Below are positions 49,171-59,712 of a stretch of DNA of 64,000 bases, in pieces (the first letter of the stretch is position 1; every line of letters begins with the position of its first letter). Location: positions 22,903-86,902 of the forward strand of contig NZ_JAGGPJ010000002.1 in NCBI RefSeq assembly GCF_018613875.1, written 5' to 3'. Source of the DNA: Arthrobacter sp. ISL-28. GTDB lineage: Bacteria; Actinomycetota; Actinomycetes; Actinomycetales; Micrococcaceae. Under the pieces are notes generated by a model, which was not told the origin of the DNA, did no database searches, and saw nothing but the letters and a program-made list of their open reading frames with translations. The position numbers and the translations under genes were made by a program.

Positions 49171-49248
49171 GTATTGCCCGTACAAGTGGCACGCGGGCCC
49201 TGAATAACAGAACATCAAACAACAGAACATTCAGCACCAGGAGTAGTC

Positions 49249-51459
<2,211 letters not shown>

Positions 51460-51656
51460 GGCTGGACCTCCCCGGAAGCCGGCCACTGACCGCTGGCCCG
51501 ACTCTGGACAGAATGACCGGAACTACGTAAATTCGAGAGAGGAATCGGCACCGTTGATGCGGGACCGAACCCCCTTTCCGGTTGCGTGCACGGCCGGGAA
51601 GAGTAGCTGCTGTAGCCTCATGGCGGCACATGATGCACAGGCGGAAAGAGCCTACG

Positions 51657-51917
51657 ATGGGCGTCTCGCACTTCGAGCAGTTTCTTGACCAAGCCACTTC
51701 CTTTGACCCTGATACAGACTGTCCCCTGGGACGCGACTGTCTCTACGGTCTTTACACCAGCTGGTGCCTGCTTCACGGCCATGATCCCCAATCGGACACT
51801 GCCTTCTGGGCGGCCATGCGCCGGTGCGGGATCGACCTGGGCAACACGCGCCTCAGAATGAAGGGGCCGGCTGCAGCTGACTACATCCTGTCCAGCTACC
51901 CCGCCCTGGTCTGATCG
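51657..51917 (+). CDS. Hypothetical small protein, 86 residues
   Basis: Reads MGVSHFEQFLDQATSFDPDTD onward, with the cysteines CPLGRDC and WCLLHG in between, and ends PAAADYILSSYPALV. It resembles the small Arthrobacter proteins found near GAF-ANTAR genes, with a helical domain and a compact LYGLYTSWCLLHGHDPQSD core. No function assigned. ATG chosen because GGAAAGAG lies upstream. The region 51460-51656 between glgX and this gene holds nothing else apparent. Confidence 0.6.
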
Positions 51918-52345
51918 TGTCCATCAGTTCAAACGCGCATGTTCCAGGCGGCACGCACTTCCCGGGCGGAAGGCCGCTGCGGTGCAGGACGTGCCGGAAC
52001 GACACCCATCTGGTCATCAGGGCCATTGAATCCCACCAGGGGCCGGCGGATGCACTAGTGGACGTGTCCTACACCTGTGCCTCCTGTGGACGGCACCACG
52101 CCCACGTGGCCGACGTCGCCGATGTGGCGTTCATCCTGAACCGGCAGGGAAACGTGTCGGACGTCTTGGTCTTCGGCGGACACTACATCCACTGCGGACG
52201 GCCGATGGAAAGGGCCGGGCACGAACTCCGTAGGCTTCACGCGCCCGCGAGCACCAGCCGCCCGGACGGTGAAGCATTGGACGTGTACTTGTCCACCCGT
52301 GTGATCAGGTGCGCCTGCGGCTTTCAGATGGAGCTGCCGGAATAG
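51917..52345 (+). CDS. Hypothetical zinc-ribbon-like protein, 142 residues
   Basis: GTG start overlapping the stop of the gene before it by about one base, so coupled. Cysteine pairs CRTC, CASC and CACGF plus H-rich RHHAHVADVAD suggest one or two zinc ribbons. CxxC at about residues 23 and 54 are 30 residues apart, typical of rubredoxin-like knuckles. Small, soluble, no known family. With its neighbour it may serve the GAF-ANTAR cluster, but no link is proven. Confidence 0.65.
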   Translation: MSISSNAHVPGGTHFPGGRPLRCRTCRNDTHLVIRAIESHQGPADALVDVSYTCASCGRHHAHVADVADVAFILNRQGNVSDVLVFGGHYIHCGRPMERAGHELRRLHAPASTSRPDGEALDVYLSTRVIRCACGFQMELPE

Positions 52346-52377
52346 GGGCTGCGCCACACGCACCCTGCGAAGTCCGG

Positions 52378-52692
52378 CTAGGCAGGCGGGTAGTTGCGTC
52401 TATCGGACTGTAAGGGGTCACGGGCGCCGCCGGGAAGGAAATCCTCCGAGTACGGCGCCCGTGGCGGTGGCGGCAGTTCATCGATGAGCTCGTTCGCGGC
52501 CTGCGCGAGCAGGTCGCGCTGCACCTCCGGAAGCCGAAAAATGCCCTGGACGTAGGCGTCGGTTTCATACTCGCTCGCTGACCCTCCGAGGCTGAAATAA
52601 CGCAGCCAAAGATCGCCAGTGCTGATGCCGGCTTGATGCATGGCCGCGTGAAGGAACTCGGCCTGTTGCTTCTCCGGATTGCCGAACTGCAT
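52378..52692 (-). CDS. Hypothetical helical protein, 104 residues
   Basis: Starts MQFGNPEKQQAEFLHAAMHQAG with GAGGGAGGCAGG immediately upstream. Mid-part TGDLWLRYFSLGGSASEYETDAYVQGIFRLPEVQRDLLAQAANELIDELPPP is helical with conserved-looking aromatic and acidic residues. It ends with a Pro/Arg/Asn-rich tail. Located 10 bases after the GAF-ANTAR gene on the same strand, so likely co-transcribed. Similar small proteins follow ANTAR regulators in related genomes (recollection, not searched). Function unknown. Confidence 0.7.
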   Translation of the reverse strand: MQFGNPEKQQAEFLHAAMHQAGISTGDLWLRYFSLGGSASEYETDAYVQGIFRLPEVQRDLLAQAANELIDELPPPPRAPYSEDFLPGGARDPLQSDRRNYPPA

Positions 52693-52702
52693 CCTGCCTC
52701 CC

Positions 52703-53434
52703 TCACCCCGGTCCGGGCTTCCCGCCGGCTGATGCGGCTTGGACAAGATCAGCAGACAGCTGATGTAGCGGTGATTTCTGCGTGCGGGCGAGCCGGAGAA
52801 GTTCCTGCATCGCTTCTTCCGCGCCCAGATTTTCCCGCTCCATAAGGACCCCGCAGGCGCGGTTGATGGAGTCCCTGCCGGCCAAGGCGGCAATAAGTGC
52901 CTCACTGATCCGTTGCGGCGTCTCACGTCCTTGGATGTTGGCGAGCAAGGTGGCCGCGGGCATGGCGAACTTTTCCAGCAACAGGCCCGTACCGGCGTCG
53001 TAAACCGATGGAACGGCCGCATAGATCTTCAGGGCGCCGAGGCTCCCTGTTTCAGTCCGCAACGGTGTGCTCACCACCGACCTGACGGGCAGCGAAGCCA
53101 CGGCCTGGCTCCAGAGCGGCCAACGGCCGTCACTGGCGACGTCCTCGACGACGACGGTCTCATCAGATGCCCAAGCGGTCAGGCACGGACCTTCGCCAAG
53201 TTCATACTGTACAACGTCGGCCTGTTCCACGATTGCGTCGGTTGCCCCTCGACTGGTCCTGCGTCCCTGATCATTGAGAAGCGAGACGCCGGCACCGCTT
53301 GTTCCAGGAATGGCGTCCTTGGCCGCTTCGGCGAGAAGCTGCACGGCGCGGTCCACCTTTTCCTCCGTGAGGAGCAGTCCCTTGAGGCGCGCAAAAACCA
53401 GGGACAGTTCATCGAGTGGCAGTTGGCTGGACAT
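52703..53434 (-). CDS. GAF-ANTAR regulator
   Basis: 243 residues. N-terminal GAF domain (about 25-165) with GAGVSLLNDQGRRTSRGATDAIVEQADVVQYELGEGPCLTAWASDETVVVEDVASDGRWP. C-terminal ANTAR domain (about 178-238) with ALIAALAGRDSINRACGVLMERENLGAEEAMQELLRLARTQ, which contains the conserved alanine and glycine and the leucine-rich helix. ANTAR domains bind paired RNA hairpins and control antitermination. The GAF domain probably senses a ligand or redox state. Divergent from a second GAF-ANTAR gene at 53637, and followed by the small 52378 gene. Confidence 0.92.
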   Translation of the reverse strand: MSSQLPLDELSLVFARLKGLLLTEEKVDRAVQLLAEAAKDAIPGTSGAGVSLLNDQGRRTSRGATDAIVEQADVVQYELGEGPCLTAWASDETVVVEDVASDGRWPLWSQAVASLPVRSVVSTPLRTETGSLGALKIYAAVPSVYDAGTGLLLEKFAMPAATLLANIQGRETPQRISEALIAALAGRDSINRACGVLMERENLGAEEAMQELLRLARTQKSPLHQLSADLVQAASAGGKPGPG

Positions 53435-53636
53435 GGAGGCCTTCTTAGAAGTTGCAGGGCATCGCTGCCACTACTGGAGGCCCTCTGCTAGGCCTTAGGT
53501 CAGGTCACATAGTTCCCGCCGATAGTTTCAGCATAGTCGCGGGACGGGACATTGGGGGCGCGGGAAGATGTAATCTGGGAGTTAGTTCTGAAGTGGGCGG
53601 AAAATTCTTTATTCACCCTTCTAAGCGAGGAACCCG

Positions 53637-54383
53637 ATGGTTGCAGAAGCCGGCCCGGAATCTTCAATGGACATTGCAGTCCGTTTGCAGGACCTGGTGC
53701 TCTACAGCAGTGACGTCGAGGATTTCCTCAATGAGCTCGCTGCGTTGTCCAGCTCATGGTTCTCAGCGCCCGGCCGGATGGTCCACTGCGGAATCACCCT
53801 GCTGCGGCGAAAGAAGTCCGCCACCGTCGCCAGCAGCGATGCCCAGGCCCACGAGTTGGACGAGATCCAGTTGGCCTTTAGGGAGGGCCCCTGCCTGACA
53901 GCCATGGAACGAATGGAAACCGTCCTGGTCCCGGACCTGCGGCAGGAACATCGCTGGCCCGAATACGTTGCCGCAGCCTCTGGGCATGGGATCCATTCCA
54001 TCCTTGCCGTCCCGCTGGCGGTGGAGGGAGAAACCAGAGCCGCGATCAACCTGTTTGCCAGCCGGCCGCATGCCTTCTCGAGCCAGGACATTGACGACGC
54101 CGAAGGCTACGCCGAAAACGCTTCGAAAACTCTCCGGCTTGCCCTCCGGATCGCGCAACTGACTGACGCCCGGAACAACCTCGCAGCGGCGATGGAATCC
54201 CGGACCACGATCGACGTGGCCACCGGCGTTATCATGGCGCAGAACCGGTGCAGCCAGGAATCGGCCTTCAAAATCCTCAGGAGCGCTTCCAACACGAGGA
54301 ACGTAAAGCTGCGGGAAGTCGCAACGGGGATCGTAGCCTCAGTCGCCGAAGGCCAGCCGCCGACGACGTACTTCGACGAATAG
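53637..54383 (+). CDS. GAF-ANTAR regulator
   Basis: 248 residues. GAF domain (about 10-165) includes VHCGITLLRRKKSATVASSDAQAHELDEIQLAFREGPCLTAMERMETVLVPDLRQEHRWPEY, then GIHSILAVPLAVEGETRAAINLFA. The ANTAR domain (about 180-240) reads ESRTTIDVATGVIMAQNRCSQESAFKILRSASNTRNVKLREVATGIVA. ATG supported by GCGAGGA. Divergent from the 52703 GAF-ANTAR gene, 202 bases between. Possibly a paralogue of it, but only moderately alike. RNA target is unknown. Confidence 0.92.
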   Translation: MVAEAGPESSMDIAVRLQDLVLYSSDVEDFLNELAALSSSWFSAPGRMVHCGITLLRRKKSATVASSDAQAHELDEIQLAFREGPCLTAMERMETVLVPDLRQEHRWPEYVAAASGHGIHSILAVPLAVEGETRAAINLFASRPHAFSSQDIDDAEGYAENASKTLRLALRIAQLTDARNNLAAAMESRTTIDVATGVIMAQNRCSQESAFKILRSASNTRNVKLREVATGIVASVAEGQPPTTYFDE

Positions 54384-54401
54384 GCAGCCTGCTCCCCAGT
54401 C

Positions 54402-55079
54402 CTAGTTGCTGACCCCTGTGGCGTCATGTGCTTCACCCACAGGTTTGGATTCAGGCGAACCCCGCTGGCGCAGGTAGACGCTGAGGATGACCATGGACCA
54501 CACGGCCAGGAACTCCGACTGCCAGTTCTGCAGGGTGCGGTTCCAGAATTCGGCGGAAGCCACATATTCACTCCAGGTGCCGGGGTCCTGCAGGTTGGAG
54601 ATCTGGTCCTCGGCAAATGCGCTGAAGCCCGCAACGGACTGGACCAGCCAGGACAGGATGAAGACCGTGGCCATGACCAGCCCCAGTGAATTGGCGAAAA
54701 TCCAAGTCTTCACGCCCCCGGTCTTCGCCCATTTCGGGGATTCAGGCTTGGCGAACTTTCCAATCAGCTGATCCTCTTCGGACCCGTGGCCGCGGTCCTC
54801 GATCGCTTTGGATTCAGGCGAACCTTTCTGGACCAGCCACACGGTCAGGACGATAAAGAGCAGGAACTGAAGGTACTCGGACTGCCAGTTTTCGGCCACG
54901 TCCACGACAAAGCTCGACGACGTCACGTATTGCCAGAAGCTGATGCCTTCCAGATTCTCTGCCGTCTGCTGTTCATTGAAATAGGCGAGTCCGCTGAACG
55001 CCTGGCCCGCCAAGGAGCCAAAGAACAGCGCAGCGAACGTAATGCTCAGGCCATTCGTGAGCAACGGGTTGTGCTTCAT
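54402..55079 (-). CDS. DUF6766 family membrane protein
   Basis: 225 residues with a repeated layout. Helix near 8-30 (ITFAALFFGSLAGQAFSGLAYF), helix near 66-84 (LQFLLFIVLTVWLV), then NWQSEYLQF and LVQKGSPESK. The second half repeats this as FANSLGLVMATVFILSWLVQSVAG, NWQSEFLAVWSMVILSVYL and RQRGSPESK. ATG overlaps the stop of a 27-residue peptide gene as ATGA, and a lipoprotein gene lies before that. Role unknown. Confidence 0.85.
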   Translation of the reverse strand: MKHNPLLTNGLSITFAALFFGSLAGQAFSGLAYFNEQQTAENLEGISFWQYVTSSSFVVDVAENWQSEYLQFLLFIVLTVWLVQKGSPESKAIEDRGHGSEEDQLIGKFAKPESPKWAKTGGVKTWIFANSLGLVMATVFILSWLVQSVAGFSAFAEDQISNLQDPGTWSEYVASAEFWNRTLQNWQSEFLAVWSMVILSVYLRQRGSPESKPVGEAHDATGVSN

Positions 55080-55159
55080 CGGCCCATCACCCCGATGAAG
55101 AACATGTATGCCAGCCCGACGGCGATGACGCCCAGACAGATCCAGAAAGCCCAGCGCAT
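55076..55159 (-). CDS. 27-residue membrane peptide gene, operon-coupled
   Basis: Encodes MRWAFWICLGVIAVGLAYMF followed by FIGVMGR, a single transmembrane helix with a basic cap. GGAGGGT lies 7 bases before the ATG, the start lies one base after the stop of the lipoprotein gene, and its stop overlaps the next gene in ATGA. The coupling on both sides, the helix and the good ribosome-binding site support expression. It is below normal length cut-offs, so easily missed. Similar very small hydrophobic genes commonly accompany DUF6766 genes (recollection). Confidence 0.7.
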   Translation of the reverse strand: MRWAFWICLGVIAVGLAYMFFIGVMGR

Positions 55160-55160
55160 G

Positions 55161-55586
55161 TCAGCCACCCTCCAGTTCACAGTCGTAGGGACGTTCACCC
55201 CGGGAAGTGCATCCGGCTGCCGTGATCTTCCAGTGGCCCCCGGTTTTGGTCAGGAACACAGTGTCTTCATCCAGGAAAACCTGCGCGCTTGAGCCGAAGG
55301 CCTTGCTCTCGTTCGCCCGGGTTGCGGGCGGCAAGTCCAGGGCTGAGAGCTTCTCGCCGCAGGTGCCGGCGGAGCCGTTCTCGAGCTTCTCCACAACGGC
55401 CGGCGCCAGGAGCTCGCAGCCGGCCGAAGGATCCCCCGAGGACACCATTTCGTGGAATTCGACGGCGACTTGGGCAGCAGCATCGGCCCCCGGATTAGAA
55501 CCAGAGCAACCGGCGACTGCAAGAACCATGGATGCCAGCGCCGCCACCGGCATTAGTTGGGCCGGTCCCGTCATTCTGAAGCGCAT
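55161..55586 (-). CDS. Small lipoprotein with paired cysteines
   Basis: 141 residues with signal peptide (MPVAALASMVLAVAGCSGS), lipobox LAVAGC. After the lipid-modified cysteine, AAQVAVEFHEMVSSGDPSAGCELLAPAVVEKLENGSAGTCGEKLSALDL contains two cysteines likely forming a disulfide, and the end has KITAAGCTSRGERPYDCELEGG with two more. The fold resembles NTF2/SnoaL-like lipoproteins. It heads the operon lipoprotein, 27-residue peptide, DUF6766. Function unknown; an envelope-stress role is a guess. Confidence 0.8.
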   Translation of the reverse strand: MRFRMTGPAQLMPVAALASMVLAVAGCSGSNPGADAAAQVAVEFHEMVSSGDPSAGCELLAPAVVEKLENGSAGTCGEKLSALDLPPATRANESKAFGSSAQVFLDEDTVFLTKTGGHWKITAAGCTSRGERPYDCELEGG

Positions 55587-55675
55587 ATGCTAAGGCTCCT
55601 TACTAATTCTGACCTTAGCGTACATCGGAAACGGTGAATCCGCCCCTGCGACACCTTTGACGCAACCCTCCCCAG

Positions 55676-55786
55676 CCCTCCCTCACATCCCGCCGCCCAA
55701 ACCCCAACCCTCCCTCACATCCCGCCGCCCAAACCCCAACCCTCCCTCGCATCCCGCCGCCCAAACCCCAACCCTCCCTCACATCC
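55676..55786. repeat. Array of four 32-bp repeats
   Basis: Core CCCTCCCTCACATCC (third unit has G for A) starts at 55676, 55708, 55740 and 55772, an exact 32-base period, with linker CGCCGCCCAAACCCCAA. It is a variant of the array at 34655-35082 (core has T instead of G). All units have the same orientation. The stretch 55587-55990 holds nothing else. Confidence 0.9.
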
Positions 55787-55990
55787 CGCCAACCTTCGCT
55801 CCTTCGGCTGCCGGTACTTGGGCGATAAGCGGCACAGGCAGGGCTGCCCCCATTACAGGTGGGGGGTATGCGTCCAAGGTTTTCAAAAGTTCGCCAATGC
55901 ACTATGGGTTCCTCGCACTTTCCGGGCCAGGGAGTCTATGCGGCAGTCACCAAGCTGGCCACGGCTTCACCACCCCGAAGGAATCTGATC

Positions 55991-56926
55991 ATGCTCGTTT
56001 GCACCCGAGATATCATCATCGGTCTGCTCACGCTGTTCGTGATCAGCACGGGCGTCGGCGACGCCCAGCCTCAGACCACGGGGGCCCAGCCCCAGATCAT
56101 CGACGCCCAGCCTCAGACCACGGGGGCCCAGCCCCAGATCATCGATGCCCAGCCTCAGACCACGGGGGCCCAGCCCCAGATCATCGACGCCCAGCCTCAG
56201 GCCACCGGGGCCCAGCCCAAGACCACCGCCACCCAGCCTGAGGCCACCGACGTATCGTCGTCCGTCATGGCAACCCAAGGATCTACGCTCGATCCCGCAC
56301 GGGCGCCCTACGGCTCCGGTCAGTTGGGTGCGTGGCAGGCCAACACCAACACCATCTCCACGCCAACGCAGTTCAAGAACACCGTGGCCCGCAACGGCGT
56401 GCTGATGGTCGGTGACTCAATCGCCAACCAGGCGGACTACATGTACGCCTCTCGCGTCTTTGCCGCCCACGGACTGCCCACCGCCGTCAACCAGTGGCCC
56501 GGTCGCCCGACCAAGCCCGCCGTCGACTGGCTCGTGGCTCACGCCGACTTGATCCCCGCGCGCGGGGTCGTCATGGCCACCGGAGCCAACGACATCTTCA
56601 ACCCCGCCGGCTGGTGGCAGCAGGTGAAACGCGTCATGGCCGCCGCAAACGGCAAGCCGGTCTACTGGATCACCGTCCATGTGGATCGCTGGAGCGGCAC
56701 CGCCGATCGCCGGGTGGCGGACATGCGCAACAGCGCGTGGATCAACGACCAGCTCTACTCGATGGCACGCAGCTACCCCAACCTGGTCGTTGTTGATTGG
56801 CACGCCAGGCTGTCTCAGGGCTACAACGAATCCCTCGTGGCCACCTGGCTCAAGGACGGCGTCCACCTCACCCCCATCGGCATCGACGGCTGGTGCGATC
56901 TGCTCGCGCTGAGGATGCGGCTGTAA
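55991..56926 (+). CDS. Secreted GDSL/SGNH-type hydrolase with repeat linker
   Basis: 311-residue protein. The start [20 protein letters not shown] is chosen at the first ATG whose N-terminus is a signal-type helix (8-22). Next is a linker of tandem 14-residue units [14 protein letters not shown], then the SGNH domain. Block I has Ser143 in [15 protein letters not shown], block III has GANDIF, block V has Asp289 and His292 in [15 protein letters not shown]. Serine hydrolase or acyltransferase fold; the substrate is unclear. The family resembles exported cell-envelope acetyl-hydrolases of actinobacteria. No ribosome-binding site is strong. It lies downstream of the 32-bp array and 119 bases before kdpD. 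Confidence 0.8.
   Translation: MLVCTRDIIIGLLTLFVISTGVGDAQPQTTGAQPQIIDAQPQTTGAQPQIIDAQPQTTGAQPQIIDAQPQATGAQPKTTATQPEATDVSSSVMATQGSTLDPARAPYGSGQLGAWQANTNTISTPTQFKNTVARNGVLMVGDSIANQADYMYASRVFAAHGLPTAVNQWPGRPTKPAVDWLVAHADLIPARGVVMATGANDIFNPAGWWQQVKRVMAAANGKPVYWITVHVDRWSGTADRRVADMRNSAWINDQLYSMARSYPNLVVVDWHARLSQGYNESLVATWLKDGVHLTPIGIDGWCDLLALRMRL
56060..56227 (+). repeat. Tandem 42-bp repeat, four units
   Basis: Units start 56060, 56102, 56144 and 56186. The first three are nearly identical, the fourth degenerate. They encode [14 protein letters not shown], so this is an in-frame, length-variable linker. Confidence 0.9.
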
Positions 56927-57045
56927 CCATGACCATCTGTTCCCAATGTTGCGGGAACGGTCAGCCAATCAAAGAGACCACCAGCGCTGGAGCGGGTACC
57001 GTCCGAGCTTCTGCTGATGCTTTTGCTCGGTCTCAGGGCGGATGA

Positions 57046-59712
57046 GTGAACAATGGAACCATGGCACGAGGCAATTTGCGCATTTTCCTGGGAGCTGCGC
57101 CCGGGGCGGGCAAGACGTTCGCCATGCTGGAAGAAGGCCGCCGGCTGCGGTTCGAGGGGTCGGACGTCGTCGTTGGCGCCGTCTCCGTTCGCGGCAGGGC
57201 GGAAACGGAAGCACTCCTGCAGGGCATGGAGCAGTGCCCGCCGCCGCCGTCGGGGTCAATGGAGCAAACAGAACTGGATGTCACCGCCATTCTGGAGCGG
57301 GCGCCCGGAGTCGTCCTCGTAGATGACTATGCCGGCAGCAGCCGTTCAGGCGGTTCCCGCTGGGAAGAGGTAGCCGCCCTGCTGGATGCGGGCATTGACG
57401 TGATCTCCACTCTGGACATCCGCAACCTTGAGTCTCTGTCCGACGTCGTCCGCAACATCACTGGAGTCCGGGAGCAGAACACGGTTCCGGACACTGCGGT
57501 GCGGAGCGCCGACCAGATCGAATTGGTCGATGCCTCCCCCGAACTGCTCCGCCAGCGGCTGGGGGAAGGCAAGATCTACCCCAGCCAGGAAGAAGCGGAT
57601 CTGGCACTGGCCGGCGATTTCCGGACGGGCACCCTTACCGCTCTCCGGGAACTTGCGCTGCTGTGGCTGGCCGAGCGGGTCGATGCCGGGCTGTCCGACT
57701 ATCGGACCCTGAACAACATCAGAGGCAGCTGGCAGACGCGGGAGAAGATCGTTGTCGGCCTGACCGGAAAGCCGGAGGACCAGGCCCTGATCCGGCGCGC
57801 GGCACGGATGTTGGCCGGCGCTGCAGGCGGGGAGCTCCACGCGGTCCATGTCCGTACGAACACCGACGAGAGCGAGTTGTTTTCCGGGAAGGAGTTGGAA
57901 CTGCAGCGCAAGCTCACGCGGGACGTCGGCGGCGTTTTCCATGCTGTCGGCGGAGAGGACGTTGCCGTAACGCTGCTGGAATTTGCGCGGAGCATCAACG
58001 CCAGCCAGATCATTCTGGGGGCATCCCGGCAGCACTCGCTGGTCCGTTTCGGACGCGGAAGCGTGGCAAAAGTCCTGCGGAACGCAGGCGACATCGACAT
58101 TCACCTCGTCGCGCAGGATGTTCCGACAAGGGGGAACGTCCGGCGGGCCCCCTCGAGGCTGGGCCGCCGCAGGGAGATTCCGGCGTTCGTCCTTGCAGCC
58201 GGTTTGCCGCCGCTCCTGCAACTCGCATTGGACCTTCTCCCGCATCAGCAGCTTTCCACGGACATGCTGGTCCAACTGACCGGCATTGTCGCGGTTGCAC
58301 TGGTCGGAGGTCTTTGGCCAGCTGTGGCAGCCGCGGTTCTCGCTGGGCTGATCGTCAATTACTTCAGCGTCAGGCCGGTCGGTTCGCTCTCGGTGCTCGA
58401 CCCGGAAAACGTTCTCGCGTTGCTGATTTTCCTCCTCGTCGCCGTATCCGTGTCCCTGGTGGTGGACAGATCGGCCAAGCGCAGCAAAGAGGCTCGTCGT
58501 GCTGGGGCAGAGGCGTCCATCCTAGGCGAGTTGAGCCGGCGGGCCGTTGCTGAGGGAAGCAGCATCCCGGCGTTCCTGGATCAGGTCCGCGAACATTTCC
58601 AGGCGGCCGGAACCGGGCTGTGGGTCCGCCGTCGATCCGGTCCCCGTGATACTGGCGGCTGGACTCTTCTGGAATATTCCGGGGCTTCCCGGCCGGACAC
58701 GCTGTCCGATGCGGACAGCATCGAACAGCTGGATGAGGACCGGATCCTGTCGCTGACAGGCCGGGAACTCTCGCAGGACGATCGGCGGTTGCTGACCGCG
58801 TTCGGAGCGCACCTGCTGGCCATGCTCCAGCGCGAGGAACTCACCGCCAGCCAGCGTGAGAACCTGCGCCTGGCGGAGGGCAACAAGATGCGAACCTCCA
58901 TTCTGCGGGCCGTATCCCACGACCTCCGCACACCCCTGGCGGGTATCAAACTTGCCTCCAGCAGCCTCCGCGACAAAACCATCACGCTAAGGCAGGAGGA
59001 GCAGGAAGAACTTCTGGCCACCATTGAGTCCGGAGCGGACCGCCTGGACGGCCTCGTCAGCAACCTCCTGGACATGTCCAGAATCACGGCCGATTCAGTC
59101 GCGCCGCACATCGGTCCGGTGTACTGGGCGGACGTCGTCGGGGAGGCCCTCCGGGGAACGGCATCGGAACGGCTGCGGGTGCTCCTTCCGGACAATATGC
59201 CCCCGGTCGATGCGGACCCCGGCATGCTTGAGCGGGTGATCGCCAACCTCGTGGAAAACGCCCTGAAGTATGCGCCGGAATCCGACGTTGTTATCGCAGG
59301 AGCGGTGGGCGGTTCCGGCAGTGCGAGAATTGGCACTATCCCGGCCAGTGAACTTACCGTGGTCGATCACGGCCTGGGTATTCCTGCCGAGGAGGTCCTG
59401 GCTATGTTCCGTCCGTTCCAGAGGGCCGACGACACCAATCCCGGGACAGGGATCGGGCTGGGGCTGGCCGTGGCGAAAGGCTTCACCGAGGCAATGGGCG
59501 GAGTCCTGTTGGCTGAACCGACGCCGGGCGGCGGCCTGACCATGGTGGTCCGCCTGCCGCTGTCCACGGGAGCAGTGCCCGGAGCGGCGCCGGGAGCGGC
59601 GCCCGGACCAACGCCCGCGGCAGCGCCCGGAGCGGCGCCCGGAGCACCGCACGGAGCAGCGCCCGCGACGAGCCCGAGAGGACACCATGCAGGCAGTGCT
59701 GATAGTCGATGA
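57046..59712 (+). CDS. kdpD: Sensor kinase KdpD
   Basis: 888-residue membrane kinase of the KdpD family. N-terminal KdpD domain with LRIFLGAAPGAGKTFAMLEEGRRLRFEGSDVVVGAV (P-loop), VLVDDYA and a DVISTLDIRNLESLSD motif; then a universal-stress-like domain (about 235-360) with VVGLTGKPEDQALIRRAARMLAG and IILGASRQ. Four helices lie near 397-490. A GAF-like domain is followed by HisKA with RAVSHDLRTPLAGIKLA (His625) and HATPase_c. Senses potassium or osmotic state and phosphorylates KdpE. Unusual: 45-residue Ala/Pro/Gly tail GAAPGAAPGPTPAAAPGAAPG at the end. GTG 57046 is used; ATG 57061 is an equal candidate. Confidence 0.93.
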   Translation: MNNGTMARGNLRIFLGAAPGAGKTFAMLEEGRRLRFEGSDVVVGAVSVRGRAETEALLQGMEQCPPPPSGSMEQTELDVTAILERAPGVVLVDDYAGSSRSGGSRWEEVAALLDAGIDVISTLDIRNLESLSDVVRNITGVREQNTVPDTAVRSADQIELVDASPELLRQRLGEGKIYPSQEEADLALAGDFRTGTLTALRELALLWLAERVDAGLSDYRTLNNIRGSWQTREKIVVGLTGKPEDQALIRRAARMLAGAAGGELHAVHVRTNTDESELFSGKELELQRKLTRDVGGVFHAVGGEDVAVTLLEFARSINASQIILGASRQHSLVRFGRGSVAKVLRNAGDIDIHLVAQDVPTRGNVRRAPSRLGRRREIPAFVLAAGLPPLLQLALDLLPHQQLSTDMLVQLTGIVAVALVGGLWPAVAAAVLAGLIVNYFSVRPVGSLSVLDPENVLALLIFLLVAVSVSLVVDRSAKRSKEARRAGAEASILGELSRRAVAEGSSIPAFLDQVREHFQAAGTGLWVRRRSGPRDTGGWTLLEYSGASRPDTLSDADSIEQLDEDRILSLTGRELSQDDRRLLTAFGAHLLAMLQREELTASQRENLRLAEGNKMRTSILRAVSHDLRTPLAGIKLASSSLRDKTITLRQEEQEELLATIESGADRLDGLVSNLLDMSRITADSVAPHIGPVYWADVVGEALRGTASERLRVLLPDNMPPVDADPGMLERVIANLVENALKYAPESDVVIAGAVGGSGSARIGTIPASELTVVDHGLGIPAEEVLAMFRPFQRADDTNPGTGIGLGLAVAKGFTEAMGGVLLAEPTPGGGLTMVVRLPLSTGAVPGAAPGAAPGPTPAAAPGAAPGAPHGAAPATSPRGHHAGSADSR

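Noticed and set aside
49026..49240. Short frame with KKPAGEPATPRKRPF before glgX
   Set aside because: Low complexity, runs into the glgX leader, no start signal.
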